From positions 1 through 64,000 of the forward strand of contig CAYXEK010000009.1 of NCBI GenBank assembly GCA_964463985.1: DNA of 64,000 bases, written 5' to 3'. This document shows positions 26,236-33,628 of this stretch, piece by piece. Under the pieces are notes generated by a model, which did not search any database, was not told the DNA's origin, and worked only from the letters and a program-made list of their open reading frames with translations. Every line of letters begins with the position of its first letter. The first letter of the stretch is position 1. Made by a program: the position numbers and the translations under genes. This DNA is from JAXGPF01 sp964463985 (GTDB lineage: Bacteria; Verrucomicrobiota; Kiritimatiellia; JAAZAB01).

Positions 26236-28077
26236 TCAGATCCGGCCCAGCGCCGACAAATGCGCCTTGTGGTAAAATTCCGCCAAATATTTCCAGTCGA
26301 ATTGCTCCGCCAGTTCCTGCGCGTGGAACCGCATGGCAATGCGTTCGCGCAAATCCATGCCGGCAAATACCTGCATGATTTCCGTCAACTCCTCGGCCGA
26401 CTGGTTATAATCCGTATTGCGGCGGTGAACAACATACAGGCCGTTTTTCACGCAATCAGGTGTGTGGCTCATGATGTAACTGCCGAAACCAGACAGGTCG
26501 GAAGCTACCGCCGGTATGCCGCGCGCCAGGCATTCCAGCGGCGTATATCCCCACGGTTCGTAATAGCTGGGAAATAGGCCCAGATGGCAGCCGCGGACAA
26601 ACTGGTCGTATTCCAGGCCGAACAGCGGATTGCTGGCGGTGACGAAGTCCGGGTGGTACACCACTTTCACCGGGTCCTCTGCCCGGTTGATCAGGTTGGT
26701 AACGCGCAACTGGTTCAACACCTCGTCGTGTTCGTTGTCCAACATATCGTGCGTTACCACGTACGGCAGGCGGTTGGTGCGCCAGGACTGCATGTTGCGC
26801 CGCAACCGCAGTCGCCAGTACTCATCCACCAGGTTGTTCAAGTCCGGCATCTGTCCGGCAGCGACGGATTTAAAGAGCCGTTCGCCCAATTGATCCTTGA
26901 GCGCCATGCAGGCGTTATGCAACTCTTCCAGCATGACCTTGCTGTTGAGCACTTCGGCATTCAGGGTGCGGAAAGGCCGGCGGGTGATGATGAACAGCAC
27001 CATGGTAATCCCCTGGTTGGTCATTTTCAGCCGGTGGTTCAGGCGCGCCATGGCCTCAATCGTCAGGTCGAATCCCTTGTTGCGGTATTCGTAGCGGCCG
27101 GAAGTAAAGCAATAAAGCGTGCGGTTCAGGTTGAAATTGTAACTCGGAAAGAAATGCCCCATGACAAATTTGTGGATTTTTTCCTTGTAGATTTTGTGCA
27201 GATTTTCCGATTCATGCCGGGCGATGAACCGCTCTATGTTCAAGCCGTTGGGCAATACGGCGTCAACTTTCCGCCCCAGCATGTGTTCGCATTCCTGGGC
27301 GGTGACGGAACTGACCGTGGTGAAAATATGGGCGCCATGCGCCGCGGCGCGCTCCAGCAGCACTCGCGACTCGATGTTGAAGCGCCGGGCGTCCGCCTGC
27401 CAGTTGATGTAAGGCAAATGATCGTAAAACCAATTGTCGCCCGTCGCCAGGTATCGGCCCAGCAGCGTGGCATGCGTGGTGAACACCGTCGCCGCCGGCA
27501 GATTCAGGCGGCGGATTTCCGGGATGGCGGCGGCACCCATCCACTCGTGGAAATGCGCCACCACCGGCGGCAATGACGGACGCTGATCGGCCAGCAGGCG
27601 CAGAAATTCGCATACCAGGAAGCCAAACGCCAGCACATCTTCCACTTCGCCGTCATGCGCGGGCGAACTGATCTTGTGATGCTCCCACATGAAATACTTG
27701 ATTTCCGCGATGCGGCTGCGTACGCAAGCCGTATCCAGCAGAATCACCTGCGGCCGGCCGGTGACCAGCCACCGCCCGAAATGCGCGGTGAATCCCAGCG
27801 CCTGGAAAGCCTTGACGGCGGCGCCTAGGGGCGCCGCGGGATAGGCGGCCTCGAATTCCACCGCGGCAGTGGCGGGATTGTATGGTCCGATCAGACAGTA
27901 TTGATTGCCCCAACGCTCAACCATGGCCGGAGCCTTCGAGCGGATCACGGTGTAGATTCCGCCCAGTTGCTGGCAAACCTCCCAGGCGATTTCCAAGAGC
28001 AGGGCTTGAGGACGCCGAGCCGCGCCGCCAGCCGTCTTAACCGGATGCGAGCCAGTTCCCTTTTTTGCAGCGGACAT
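26236..28077 (-). CDS. glycogen synthase, GT3 family (eukaryote-like)
   Basis: The ATG at 28077 follows a strong GAGGAG; upstream frame is not coding-like. The 613-residue protein is a GT3 glycogen synthase, the family of yeast Gsy and animal GYS, also known from some bacteria. Near-invariant segments are present: LEIAWEVCQQLGGIYTVI (UDP-glucose pocket), AHFHEWM, FTTHATLLGRYL, a GRYEYRNKGFD glycosyltransferase-B region, and YEPWGYTPLECLARGIP holding the E-x7-E. The yeast regulatory Arg cluster has an echo (RLRLRRNMQSWRTNR in part). It would elongate alpha-1,4-glucan from UDP-glucose. Other glycogen genes are not adjacent. Confidence 0.93.
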   Translation of the reverse strand: MSAAKKGTGSHPVKTAGGAARRPQALLLEIAWEVCQQLGGIYTVIRSKAPAMVERWGNQYCLIGPYNPATAAVEFEAAYPAAPLGAAVKAFQALGFTAHFGRWLVTGRPQVILLDTACVRSRIAEIKYFMWEHHKISSPAHDGEVEDVLAFGFLVCEFLRLLADQRPSLPPVVAHFHEWMGAAAIPEIRRLNLPAATVFTTHATLLGRYLATGDNWFYDHLPYINWQADARRFNIESRVLLERAAAHGAHIFTTVSSVTAQECEHMLGRKVDAVLPNGLNIERFIARHESENLHKIYKEKIHKFVMGHFFPSYNFNLNRTLYCFTSGRYEYRNKGFDLTIEAMARLNHRLKMTNQGITMVLFIITRRPFRTLNAEVLNSKVMLEELHNACMALKDQLGERLFKSVAAGQMPDLNNLVDEYWRLRLRRNMQSWRTNRLPYVVTHDMLDNEHDEVLNQLRVTNLINRAEDPVKVVYHPDFVTASNPLFGLEYDQFVRGCHLGLFPSYYEPWGYTPLECLARGIPAVASDLSGFGSYIMSHTPDCVKNGLYVVHRRNTDYNQSAEELTEIMQVFAGMDLRERIAMRFHAQELAEQFDWKYLAEFYHKAHLSALGRI

Positions 28078-28200
28078 ATACGCTCCTCGTTCCGCGGGTT
28101 GGTTCCGTCGAACATACCAATCAGCCACTTGCAGCAATTTAACCGGAAACAGCATTTTGTCAATAACGGAGAATTCCTTGTCCGGTATTTGGTTTTCCAG

Positions 28201-28229
28201 TTGGATTTGCTCGTCTGTTTTTATATACT
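28201..28229 (+). promoter_or_regulatory. candidate promoter for the M23 peptidase gene (possibly leaderless)
   Basis: TTGGAT (28201-28206) and TATACT (28224-28229) with a 17-nt spacer. Transcription would begin near 28236, only about five bases before the ATG at 28241, which has no Shine-Dalgarno. The 16-mer CTGTTTTTATATACTG around the -10 also occurs at 39348-39363. Confidence 0.4.
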
Positions 28230-28240
28230 GAATTTTCGAT

Positions 28241-29350
28241 ATGCATTTGAAAAAACATTTATGGTGGATCCTGCCGTTGCTCCTGCTGGACGCCATCGGA
28301 CTGGCCGTTTACCTGCGTTGGATGAAAACCCGTTCCGATCCGGCGCCGGGCGCGGGTGAAATGGAATTGGACAGGCAACCGCCGCCGGCGCCGGTCTCGC
28401 AACTGCGCGCCATGGCGTTCCCCACCCCTCAGGACGCCCTGCTGGATCCGGATGCCGCCGGTGTTTTCCAGCCGACAGCTTCCGGCCGGCCGGAATCCGC
28501 GCTTTATGGATCAACCCGCACCGGCCGGCGCGGCAAACGCCTGCGCGCGACATTTCACGAAGGTATTGACCTGGCGGCCTGTAAGCGCGACCGGCGAGGC
28601 CGCCCGGTGGATGGAATTTTTGCCGTTGCGGATGGCCGGGCGGCTTATATCAATCGGATCGCCGGCAATTCGAATTATGGCAAATACTTGGTTTTGACGC
28701 ATGCCGACCCGCTGGGAGAAATTTACAGTCTGTACGCCCACCTCGCCGAAATCGCCCCCGGCTTGCGCTCCGGCCAGCCGGTAAAAACCGGCCAGACCAT
28801 CGGCCGCATGGGCAATACTTCTTCGTCCCCCATTCCCATGCCGCTGGCCCACCTGCACCTGGAAATCGGACTGATCTTGAACAGCCGTTTCCGCGCCTGG
28901 TACCGCGGGCAGAAACTGATTCCCGACCATGGCAATTTTCACGGCTGGAACCTGCTGGGCATTGATCCCCTGCAGGTTTTTGCCGCCCAGCGCCGGACCC
29001 CGGATTTCAACCTGCTGGCGCACCTCGCGGCAATACCGCCGGCCTTCGAAACCATCCTCCGGGCGGATGAATTGCCGGATTTTTTCCAGCGATATCCCGG
29101 CTTATGGCGCGGCGAAACGTTTGCGCCGCCGGCTTTCACGGCAGTCTGCTCGGAAAACGGCGTCCCTCTGGCCGGCCGCAATGCCGGCCCCGGCGAACTG
29201 GCGGCGCTTGGCGGCCGCGCCTGGGCGGTGCAAAACGTTAACCCGGCAGCGCTGGGCCGGAATGGCGCCCACCTGATTTACCAGCAAAACAGCCGCTGGG
29301 AATTGAGTCAGAATGGCCAAAAATGGCGTGCCATGCTGCTGCATCGCTGA
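28241..29350 (+). CDS. membrane-anchored M23 peptidase (LytM-type)
   Basis: A 369-residue protein. Residues ~6-26 form a membrane anchor (WWILPLLLLDAIGLAVYL), so the rest lies in the periplasm. The M23 zinc site is complete: HEGIDL supplies His and Asp, and HLHLEIG gives the HxH; YSLYAHLAE lies between them. Enzymes of this family cut peptide cross-bridges in peptidoglycan, and LytM-type proteins also control amidases at division. The ~130 residues after the peptidase domain have no clear family. It is divergent from the glycogen synthase gene. Confidence 0.9.
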   Translation: MHLKKHLWWILPLLLLDAIGLAVYLRWMKTRSDPAPGAGEMELDRQPPPAPVSQLRAMAFPTPQDALLDPDAAGVFQPTASGRPESALYGSTRTGRRGKRLRATFHEGIDLAACKRDRRGRPVDGIFAVADGRAAYINRIAGNSNYGKYLVLTHADPLGEIYSLYAHLAEIAPGLRSGQPVKTGQTIGRMGNTSSSPIPMPLAHLHLEIGLILNSRFRAWYRGQKLIPDHGNFHGWNLLGIDPLQVFAAQRRTPDFNLLAHLAAIPPAFETILRADELPDFFQRYPGLWRGETFAPPAFTAVCSENGVPLAGRNAGPGELAALGGRAWAVQNVNPAALGRNGAHLIYQQNSRWELSQNGQKWRAMLLHR

Positions 29351-29557
29351 CACAGCCATAGACGGTCGTATATCCTGCACGCTCCAGGCAAAGCTCCTGA
29401 ATGCGCGAGGACGCGCACAGTCAGGCGGCAGACAGATAGTTTTAATCCCGGGGGGTTATCTGTTGATGGCCTGCCGGCAGAAAAAATACTAGAATACGGG
29501 ACCGACCCCCTTTTCCCCCAATATTTCAACCGCAAGGAATCGTAGTAATAACTCGGC

Positions 29558-29908
29558 GTGCAGCCCGGACAGGCCCAGGGCGGCGCCGGCCTGATCTTCA
29601 AACTGGCCCAGTCCAAGCAGGGAGGCGATTTCAGCAAGATCGCGGCGGCCCTGCCCGGGGTGCAGGAATTGATCGCGGCGGCGCCGCAGTCCGGCGGGCT
29701 GGCCAAACTGGCCGGCGGCCTGCTGGGTTCCATCGGCGGCGGCAAGGCGCAGGTACTGGCGGACATGGCCGGACTGGCCGGCGGCTTCGCGAACCTTAAA
29801 CCTGACAGCGCGATGGTGTCGAAATTCATCCCGATCGTGCTGGAGTTCGTCAAGGGCCGGGGCGGCGCGGGCGTCGTGGAACTGCTGTCCAAGGCGCTGC
29901 AGAAATAA
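29558..29908 (+). pseudogene. DUF2780-like fragment with truncated N-terminus
   Basis: The only codon available as a start is GTG 29558, giving VQPGQAQGGAGLIFKLAQ. DUF2780 proteins normally have about 30-40 residues before this point, ending in an L-G-V-x-x-x-Q-A turn; here CTC GGC just before GTG encodes that turn but is preceded by an in-frame TAA. The rest (GDFSKIAAALPGVQELI, then KFIPIVLEFVKGRGG) fits the family well to its end. Either the 5' part has been lost or the gene now starts at GTG with a poorly placed AAGGA. A 7-bp inverted repeat (ACAGATA/TATCTGT, 29432-29463) lies upstream. The role of DUF2780 is unknown. Confidence 0.6.
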
Positions 29909-29933
29909 TTCCGCCAGGACGACAGGCGGCAAT

Positions 29934-32351
29934 TCAAGCCTTGCCGTTCAAGGCCGCCTTGATTTTCGTTTCCAGTTCCTTGATCAGAAACGGCTTCTGA
30001 ATGAAGGGCGCCCGGGAATCCAGTTTCAACATGCCGGGCGAATACCCGGACATGAACAGGCATGGCAGGCCCGGCCGCATGGCGGCCAGTTGCTCCGCCA
30101 GTTCCCGCCCGTTCTGGTCGGGCATGACCACGTCGGCGATCAAAAGGTTTATCTCGCCCGCATACTCCCGCGCCCGCTCCAGCGCCGCCCCGGGGGAATT
30201 GGCGGTTAAAACCTCGTAACCCATGATGGACAACATGTGGCTGATGAGTTTCAGCACCATTTCCTCGTCTTCCACCAGCAGAATGGTTCCGCTTGCCCGG
30301 CGAACGGCGGCCGCCGCCGCGGGAGCCGGAGCCGCGGCTTCCGTGGCTGTCTGCCGCGGCTGAAAGATTTTAACGGTAGTGCCGTGGCCTTCGCGGCTTT
30401 CGATCTTGATCATGCCGCGATATTGTTTGACGATATCCTGGATCGTGGGCAGCCCCAGTCCGGTGCCCTTCCCCGGCATTTTGGTGGTGAAGAACGGCTC
30501 GAAAATATGCTCCATGATTCCGCGGCTCATGCCGCAACCGTTATCGCTGACCGACATCCATGCGTATTCGCCCGGCAAATAATCCGGATGCGCGGCGCAA
30601 TACGCGGCATCGCAAACCAGCGTGCCGGTTTTAATAACCACCCGGCCGGTGTCGCTGATCGCGTCGCGGGCATTGACACACAGATTGGCCAGGATCTGGT
30701 CAACATGCACCGGATCCATCAGCACCGGCCACAAATCCGCGGCCGGCCGCCATTCCAGTTCTATGTTTTCCCCCATCAGCCGGCGCAACAATTTCAGCGA
30801 GCTTTCGATGGCGGCATTCAGATTCAGTTCCTTGGGCGTCGAGGATTGATTCCGCGAAAAGGACAAGAGTTGCCGGGTGAGTTCCGTGGAACGCAGGGCG
30901 GCATGGTAAATTTCCTCCAGATCGTCATGCAGTTCATCGTCCGGCGCCACGCGCGCCAAGGCCTGTTCGGCGTAACCCATGATGACGCCCAGCATGTTGT
31001 TGAAGTCATGCGCCACTCCGCCCGTCAGCCGGCCCACGGCCTCCATCTTCTGCGCGATAATCAATCGTTCCCGCAGTTTCTGTTTTTCCAGGTTAGAGAC
31101 TTTGGCCGCGGTAATGTCCATCACGTTGCCGTTCACCCGCAGCACCCGCCTTGATTTTTTCACCGGCTCGCCCGATATGCGCACCCATATTTTTTCATCA
31201 TTGAGGCGGGTCAAACCAAGTTCCAGGCTGAACGGCTCGCCGGTTTCCACGGCGCGCTTAAAACTCTTCTGCAGGGCCGCCGCATCCTGCGGCGCATAGA
31301 ATTTGGCGTCCTGCAGGAAATTATTGACATCGTAATCGCGTCCTACGCCGTAAATGCGGTACATCTCGCCGGTCCACTTCATCCCGCGGGAGCGCGCGTC
31401 ATACTGCCAGCCGCCGAGCCGCGCAATGGCCTGGGTTTCATGCAAGAGCCGGCTGGTTTCGCGCAAAGCGCTAGTTTGACGGTTTACCTGCCGCCGCAAC
31501 AAAAAGACAAACAACCCGCTCAGGGCCAACAGCGCGCAGACGGCCGCCAAAACCGTTTTGATGTAGGGAGGAATCAGCTCGCGCGGCTGCATATCCAGCC
31601 AGCGCCGCAACGCCGCGTAGTACACGGAACGCGGATCGTTTTTCATTTCGGCGACATGCCGGTTTACGGCATAGACCAGGCTGGGGTCCGCGCCGCGGGG
31701 AAACGCAAAATGCAGGCCGCCCGGCCGCAGCACAATGTACGACGGCACAATCCACTCGTCCAGCAGCGGCGAAAAACTCAAGAACCGGTCGGCCACCATC
31801 AATTCGGCGCGCCCGGTTTTGATCGCTTCCACCGTGTCGGAATAATTCGGACAGGGCAACAGGTTCAGCTCGCCGCCGGCAATTTTGCTGATTTCATCCC
31901 GCAGGTATTGTTCCTGCAGGGAACCCGCCAGCACGGCAATCCGTTTGCCCTCCAAATCCTGAATGGAACGCAACCGGCAGGATGGGAGGGAAAAAGCCTC
32001 CAACCAGGATTCCAGCACGGGCGCGCTGAGCATGAATTGCTCCGCGCGTTCGGCGGAATAAGACATATCCACCATCAGGTCAATGGAATTGTTTTCCAGG
32101 CGCTGGATGTTTTCCGCCCAGGTGCTGTAAACGTAGGTGATTTCCCAGTTTTCACGCGCCGCGATTTCATTGAGAATGTCAATGAAAATTCCCTGCGGCT
32201 GCCCGGCCTGGTCCTTGAAAACCTTGGGAATGTTTTCGTAGATGCCGACCCGCAGTTTCAGCGCCGACCCCGGCAGCGGCGCCGCCGCGCACAAGGCCAA
32301 CGCCAACCATCGCGCCAGGACGCCGCGCGGCGAGCGGATGAATATGCGCAT
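29934..32351 (-). CDS. hybrid sensor histidine kinase with periplasmic solute-binding domain
   Basis: ATG 32351 follows GGGAGG at six bases. The 805-residue protein has a signal or anchor segment (1-30), a family-3 solute-binding domain in the periplasm (about 34-258, LRVGIYENIPKVFKD), one membrane helix (266-286), a PAS domain (~305-415), a HisKA domain with the phospho-accepting His in GGVAHDFNN (H448), a HATPase domain (DNGCGM, FEPFFTTK, GKGTGLGL) and a C-terminal receiver (LLVEDEE, IADVVMPD, QKPF). Ligand binding by the solute-binding part would set kinase activity. No output regulator lies alongside, so its partner is elsewhere or the receiver itself is the output. Confidence 0.93.
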   Translation of the reverse strand: MRIFIRSPRGVLARWLALALCAAAPLPGSALKLRVGIYENIPKVFKDQAGQPQGIFIDILNEIAARENWEITYVYSTWAENIQRLENNSIDLMVDMSYSAERAEQFMLSAPVLESWLEAFSLPSCRLRSIQDLEGKRIAVLAGSLQEQYLRDEISKIAGGELNLLPCPNYSDTVEAIKTGRAELMVADRFLSFSPLLDEWIVPSYIVLRPGGLHFAFPRGADPSLVYAVNRHVAEMKNDPRSVYYAALRRWLDMQPRELIPPYIKTVLAAVCALLALSGLFVFLLRRQVNRQTSALRETSRLLHETQAIARLGGWQYDARSRGMKWTGEMYRIYGVGRDYDVNNFLQDAKFYAPQDAAALQKSFKRAVETGEPFSLELGLTRLNDEKIWVRISGEPVKKSRRVLRVNGNVMDITAAKVSNLEKQKLRERLIIAQKMEAVGRLTGGVAHDFNNMLGVIMGYAEQALARVAPDDELHDDLEEIYHAALRSTELTRQLLSFSRNQSSTPKELNLNAAIESSLKLLRRLMGENIELEWRPAADLWPVLMDPVHVDQILANLCVNARDAISDTGRVVIKTGTLVCDAAYCAAHPDYLPGEYAWMSVSDNGCGMSRGIMEHIFEPFFTTKMPGKGTGLGLPTIQDIVKQYRGMIKIESREGHGTTVKIFQPRQTATEAAAPAPAAAAAVRRASGTILLVEDEEMVLKLISHMLSIMGYEVLTANSPGAALERAREYAGEINLLIADVVMPDQNGRELAEQLAAMRPGLPCLFMSGYSPGMLKLDSRAPFIQKPFLIKELETKIKAALNGKA

Positions 32352-32412
32352 TGCTTGCCTCCCCCGCAAACCGTTATTGCCGCCGGATTGCCGCTGAACG
32401 GACAGCTTCGGG

Positions 32413-33570
32413 TCAGCGCCGTTTTTCCATCAGGGCATCCGCAAGGTTGCGGCCGGCCTCGCGGTATTTTTTGGGCGAAAAACCGATTTCGCCCGCGCCG
32501 GACCAGGGCACATGCACCGTGATGGCGCAAACGCCGAATGGTTCGGACGCCAGCCGGTCATGAAACCATCCTCCGCCTGCCGCCGGCGCCGGCCCGGCGC
32601 AGACAAATTCCGGCGCCGCAAATTCCGGTCCCAGCTTATGCTGGATGACATGCGCCCATTTCAAGGCTTGCGCATGCATTTCGGGATGCCGCTGCGCGTC
32701 GGGCAAAACGCAGAAAATGCCGGACTTCTCGTGCAAGGGCGCGGCTTGCAGGTTGATGGCCAGCGCCGCCCGGCCGGCGCCGCGCCAGCGGATAATATCG
32801 TTCTCCAGCACGGCAGTTTCCTGCCGCGCCGCCGACGCCGACCAATCGCCGGCCGCATCGGGAGCGGAATGCCAGGCGCCGGACCGCGCGGCGTCGGGAT
32901 CGGCCAATGGCACGGCCCAGACCATGAACGGGTTATGCCGGGCGCCGGCAAAGCGCTGCAGCATCCCATCCAGCACCCATGCCGCCGGCATGTCGTTGCC
33001 GCGCATGCGGGCAACCAGGTACAGGGCTCCCGGAAACCGGGTGCCGGCGTTGTAGGCGTTGGCCAGACGCAGGAGTTGGTTGCCGCCGGCGGACAAGCCG
33101 ACAGGGTCGGCTTGCCAGAACCCATGGCTCCGGTCGAGCAATTGACGCAAATCGCCGTAGGCATACGGGAATCCCAAGGCCACTGTCATGGGCGCGGTCG
33201 GAGCATTAACGGACCAGACTGCGCAGGCGCGGCCGTCCGGCGCCAACTCCGGCCGCCCGGCCGGCAAGCGCATCCACCACTGCCCCGCCGGCTTGAAAAC
33301 CGGACAGCATTCAGCGGGGTCCCGGGCGCCGGCCAGGGTGGCGTAATGCTCCAACACCAGCCGCAATTTCCCGCTTTCCGGATTAGCCGCGGCGGCAGGC
33401 GGCTTGACCTGGAAACAAAACCATAAGGGTCGCGCGCCGCGGGGATCGGGAGTGAATCGGAGTTCCGGAGTGTCGCCGGCTGTTATGAAAGCGACGCCGG
33501 CGGCATTGCCGCCGGGAATCCGCCCGTCGGCTTCCCAACCCGGCGGCGCTGTTGCATCACGCTTTTCCAT
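32413..33570 (-). CDS. M14 carboxypeptidase-like protein with altered zinc ligands
   Basis: A 385-residue protein whose plan resembles cytosolic-carboxypeptidase-type M14 proteins: an N-terminal beta sandwich, then FPYAYGDLRQLLD, then LYLVARMRGNDMPAAW with WAVPLADPDAARSG later. In active M14 enzymes the middle segment reads RxHPGE, where His and Glu bind zinc; here it reads RMRGND, so both ligands look lost. The third zinc His is not clear either. It is probably a non-catalytic relative, or I have the family wrong. It lies 58 bases after the ceramidase/amidohydrolase fusion on the same strand and is likely co-transcribed. The start has no strong ribosome site. Confidence 0.5.
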   Translation of the reverse strand: MEKRDATAPPGWEADGRIPGGNAAGVAFITAGDTPELRFTPDPRGARPLWFCFQVKPPAAAANPESGKLRLVLEHYATLAGARDPAECCPVFKPAGQWWMRLPAGRPELAPDGRACAVWSVNAPTAPMTVALGFPYAYGDLRQLLDRSHGFWQADPVGLSAGGNQLLRLANAYNAGTRFPGALYLVARMRGNDMPAAWVLDGMLQRFAGARHNPFMVWAVPLADPDAARSGAWHSAPDAAGDWSASAARQETAVLENDIIRWRGAGRAALAINLQAAPLHEKSGIFCVLPDAQRHPEMHAQALKWAHVIQHKLGPEFAAPEFVCAGPAPAAGGGWFHDRLASEPFGVCAITVHVPWSGAGEIGFSPKKYREAGRNLADALMEKRR

Positions 33571-33628
33571 GGCGGCATTATGACGGCCGGCAATCTTAAA
33601 GACAAGCGCAATCTTACTCCTTGGCGGT

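Noticed and set aside
29308..30063. Minus-strand frame over the DUF2780 region
   Set aside because: It is the antisense of the M23 peptidase end and the DUF2780 fragment; low-complexity composition.
31440..32522. Long plus-strand frame
   Set aside because: Antisense of the histidine kinase, which has clear domains; GC-rich codons give long shadow frames.
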